This document shows, one piece after another, positions 61,020 through 64,000 of a stretch of DNA of 64,000 nucleotides. The stretch's first letter is position 1; every line of letters begins with the position of its first letter. Location of the stretch: the NCBI GenBank assembly GCA_027924585.1, contig BSBM01002060.1:248001-312000 (forward strand), read 5' to 3'. The notes beneath the pieces were generated by a model. It was not told where the DNA came from, made no database searches, and saw only the letters and a program-made list of their open reading frames with translations. Made by a program: the position numbers and the translations under genes. The DNA comes from Larix kaempferi (taxonomy: Eukaryota; Streptophyta; Pinopsida; Pinales; Pinaceae).

Positions 61020-62339
61020 GGAGAATGGGCAAGAGCAAGGGAGTCATCTCCACACATAGAAATCTCATTACCATGATAGCAAGAATTTTGAGCAGTGGTG
61101 TCGATATAGAGGGAGAGGAGAAGGTTTATTTATTTATCATTCAGTTGTTGCATATTTTCAAAGGCGCCTACAACAGGAATTGGTATGGGCAAGACGCGCT
61201 AAGTGACGAGACTCGGGAGGATCCAGAGAGAAACCATGGAGGATCTAGACATAAACCATTCATCATCACGCTGTTGCATATTATCAAAGGTGGTTGCAAC
61301 AAAACTTGGAATGGGAAAACGACGCCAAGTGATGGGACTTGAGAGGATCCCAAGAGAAACCATACAAGATTTCGATAGAAACCAAGATTGGGAATGGGCA
61401 GGTGGCGAAGTGACATGAAACTTGAAAACCGAATACAAATAACACAAACCCAAAAACCCAGATCTAGATAAACCTAAATTGATGAAACAATGCAAGAAAC
61501 ATGACAATGATCTAGTGAACTGACAGACAAGGAATATGCTAAAGTGAGCAGGGATAATTTCTCATAGGATAAACACCTTCAACATAATTAATAAATCTTT
61601 TTACTTTATTTTTATCTTCAAACTTAAAATTTCTAAAAAAATTCTAATTCATATATCTATTATTATATTTAAAACTAAAATGCATTTTGTCAGAAAATAT
61701 ATTAAAATATACAAATAAAGTCTTTTAATACTTTATATATGAATAAAATGTTTGAACGCTATCTATTATTTTAACAAATTTAAACTTTAGTGTACATCTT
61801 CCTAAGATGTAAAAACAATATAAATGAAATATTTTAATGTGTGAATATCTCATATTATTGTATGTTTTTATTATTGATTTATTATAATAGTATGTGTATT
61901 ACAATTTTTTTCATTTATCTTTGTTTTGATTTCGAAATTACTTTGTTAACATTAAAATATGTTTTTGTGTATTTTTTTTAAAATTTAATATTAAAAAAAG
62001 TCTAACTTAAAAAGATTTTTTCTTTGTTTAATATTTTTTTTTTAAATTATTTTTTAATTTAAAATGTGTTTTTTATTTCAAAAGTATAACTTTTTAACAA
62101 AAAAAAATATTTAAGCTTGTTAGGGATATAGTGGTCCGTTGGTGGGGATAGATGGATCTTTTCATTCCATCCACCCAAGTTCAATTCTGTTGAGACATCT
62201 TCTGGCTTTTCCTTGATTCCTTCAAGCTAAACTAGGAAGTAAGTAACCACATAGAGGATAGAATTGATGCAACCATTTAAATTAATTCTTTATTTATTTT
62301 TCATTTATACTTATATTTATATCTTTAATTTTTTTTTCA
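61020..62339. other. Spacer with a 125-bp duplication, then AT-rich DNA
   Basis: Two copies of a ~125-bp unit lie at about 61140-61390 (GTTGCATATT near 61146 and 61271, then AGAAACCAT). 61560-62340 is AT-rich without a supported gene. Confidence 0.5.
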
Positions 62340-64000
62340 GAGAAAAAAAACGTACTTTTGTTATTTCATTGAAATCAAAAAGTGCATGTCAAAACTGTCC
62401 AATCCCTAAACATAACTTTTAGCTTCTTATCAGAAACTACTGCAGGCCTTTCAGTCCACATACAACCCAACTGTCCAACAAAAAACATACCTCCAAAGAT
62501 CACATGCTTAACCATAAGCTATGGCAATGTACTACAAAAACATGATCTGTAAGATCATCTACAAAAAAAAATAAAGTTCAGAGAAGAAAGAAACATAAGA
62601 ACCAGAGGAGACAAGTATATCCTCCTCCCACTCTTCCCAAAAGAGAATGCTTGGATCTCCATCTATAGTTGACTTTGATAATGCATCAGCCACATCATTG
62701 TTCTCACGATAGGTGTGCTTGATAGTGACAGACTGAAAACAATTTAGTAAGATAGAAATTTTGTGGCACCAATGATGTAGAGTGATGCTTTTGAAATTAA
62801 CATGCTTATTGGCCCAATTGATGACAGCTTGAGAATCCCCGAAAACCATTAAGGTATCCAAGCCACATAAAATTGCCACTTTAAGAATGCCCCATAGGCC
62901 CAACAATTATGCTTTAGTATTTGTACCCACTGCACCTGACAGTATGAATTTAAGAGTTAAATTCAAGCCACATCTAAGGAAAAAACCTGCACCACACATC
63001 TGAGAGGTAGATGCATCATCAAAGAACCCCACTGCCTTGTCCATTTCATTTAAATTAATAGAACTCAATCTTCTGATGTTCTGTTTCTGGATAGACCCTT
63101 GCGAATAAAGGATAAAAAGATTCCAAAAAGATATAACAGTATGCTTCAAAGAAGGATAAATATCCTGAAATATAGCACCATTACGAACCTTCCATAAGAT
63201 CCAAGCCAGTATACTGGGAAAGTGAGCTAGATGTCGATGCTTGTGTTGCCAAGAAAAATAAGCATTCTCAAAATCTGTATCTGGCCAATCCTCCTTAATG
63301 TTTAAATCCAGACAAATCTTATGCTAAACAGCTTTTGAGAAATCATATTTTAGAAACAAATGGCTTGTAGTCTCCTCCAAATTCCTACACATAACACACA
63401 TATTTGGACCCTGTTTACCATGCCGAATGAGATTCTCCCAAGTCAAAATTTTATTGTTGAAGGCAAGCCCTAAAAAACATCTTATTTTAAGTGGAATATT
63501 CCACTTCCATAAAACCAGATACCACCACTTCCACTGAACATCTGTATAAAATTCAACGATTGCCATATAAGCAAAACTGGCAGTAACTTGACCAAAATCA
63601 TTGTTTTTCTCCCATACCAGAGTATCTTTGACATTTGATAGTCGAATCCTACCTGTATTTAAATTCTGAACATAGGACAACCACTCCTCTTTCCAACTTC
63701 CCAGAAGATCCAGATTTGTCAGAGTAAACCAATAGGAAGTGCCTGGGTTCGTTGGTCCTGTTCTCCTGAATTAGTTTAATGTGAATAAACCAATTCCTAA
63801 AAAATAATTCTGTAACCCCAGTGAGAATTGATAGTTTTCTTTCATGACCACAACAAGATCAATGCCCACAATAATTTATTTACCATCTCTAACCCTCCAC
63901 GCTAGCTGAGAGCTTATCCATGGAAAAATATTCAGAAAACCCACTCCAAATAATAGAAGCATTCTTAGCAGCTACAGGAGGATTTCTAATCCACCTATAA
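62340..64000 (-). mobile_element. L1-type LINE, 3' part, continues past the window
   Basis: On the minus strand, ORF2 remnants run to a 3' UTR that ends at an A run (T run at about 62330-62338 on the plus strand). Conserved parts are a zf-RVT-like region (63680-63324: LWKWNIPLKIRCFLGLAFNN, WENLIRHG, CVMCRNLEETTSHLF) and a plant-type RNase H (63149-62559: GFFDDASTSQMCGAGF; GDSQAVINWANKH; HTYRENNDVADALSKS). Upstream of 63680 similar residues continue to 64000 with several nonsense codons (GIDLVVVM, YWFTLTNLDLLGSWKEEW). The RT itself would lie beyond the window. Confidence 0.85.

Overview
The window looks like plant nuclear DNA from a large, repeat-rich genome. A gymnosperm such as a conifer is my best guess. 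I infer this from the style of the TIR-NBS-LRR gene (24-residue leucine-rich repeats), long AT-rich spacers, nested Ty1/copia and Ty3/gypsy elements primed by initiator tRNA-Met, a plant L1-type LINE, and intron-bearing plant gene relics. Nothing prokaryotic, organellar or viral is evident, and no tRNA, rRNA or CRISPR array was seen. All reading is by eye, so divergence counts are manual.

Layout. 1-3432 is a block of roughly 360-bp satellite units in both orientations. 3591-10811 is a copia element with matching TTTAT target duplications. Its gag and RNase H are readable, but the reverse transcriptase has lost its core. 11784-12150 is a GAT microsatellite. 13351-18238 holds a decayed minus-strand gene of unknown family that can be reconstructed in six coding exons. 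Its largest intron holds an island of degenerate repeats. 18240-28150 is mostly AT-rich spacer with short tandem duplications, including a relic of the same sequence that flanks the resistance gene.

28471-33779 (+) is the one substantial host gene: a TIR-NBS-LRR immune receptor in four exons. Its last exon carries about 37 tandem 72-bp LRR units. Four of them have an extra G in a homopolymer, and each extra G changes the reading frame. It is therefore either a pseudogene or a victim of homopolymer errors.

33780-45000 is AT-rich spacer with broken pieces of unrelated host genes: a class III peroxidase (+), an ecdysoneless/SGT1-like protein (-) and an O-fucosyltransferase (-). A POLTERGEIST-like PP2C (-) follows at 59492-61019.

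45002-59277 is a three-layer retrotransposon nest. A solo LTR of about 1.7 kb was split by a small gypsy element that carries only gag and protease (46197-58762, TSD CTAGC). That element's 5' LTR was in turn split by a nearly intact 9.3-kb gypsy chromovirus (46631-55956, TSD ATAGC), whose LTRs belong to the same family as the solo LTR. The chromovirus leader contains a striking array of about 30-bp palindromic repeats. 62340-64000 is the 3' part of a LINE on the minus strand that runs off the window.

Functionally, the only candidate for a host role is the TNL receptor. The rest is transposable elements, satellites and gene relics.
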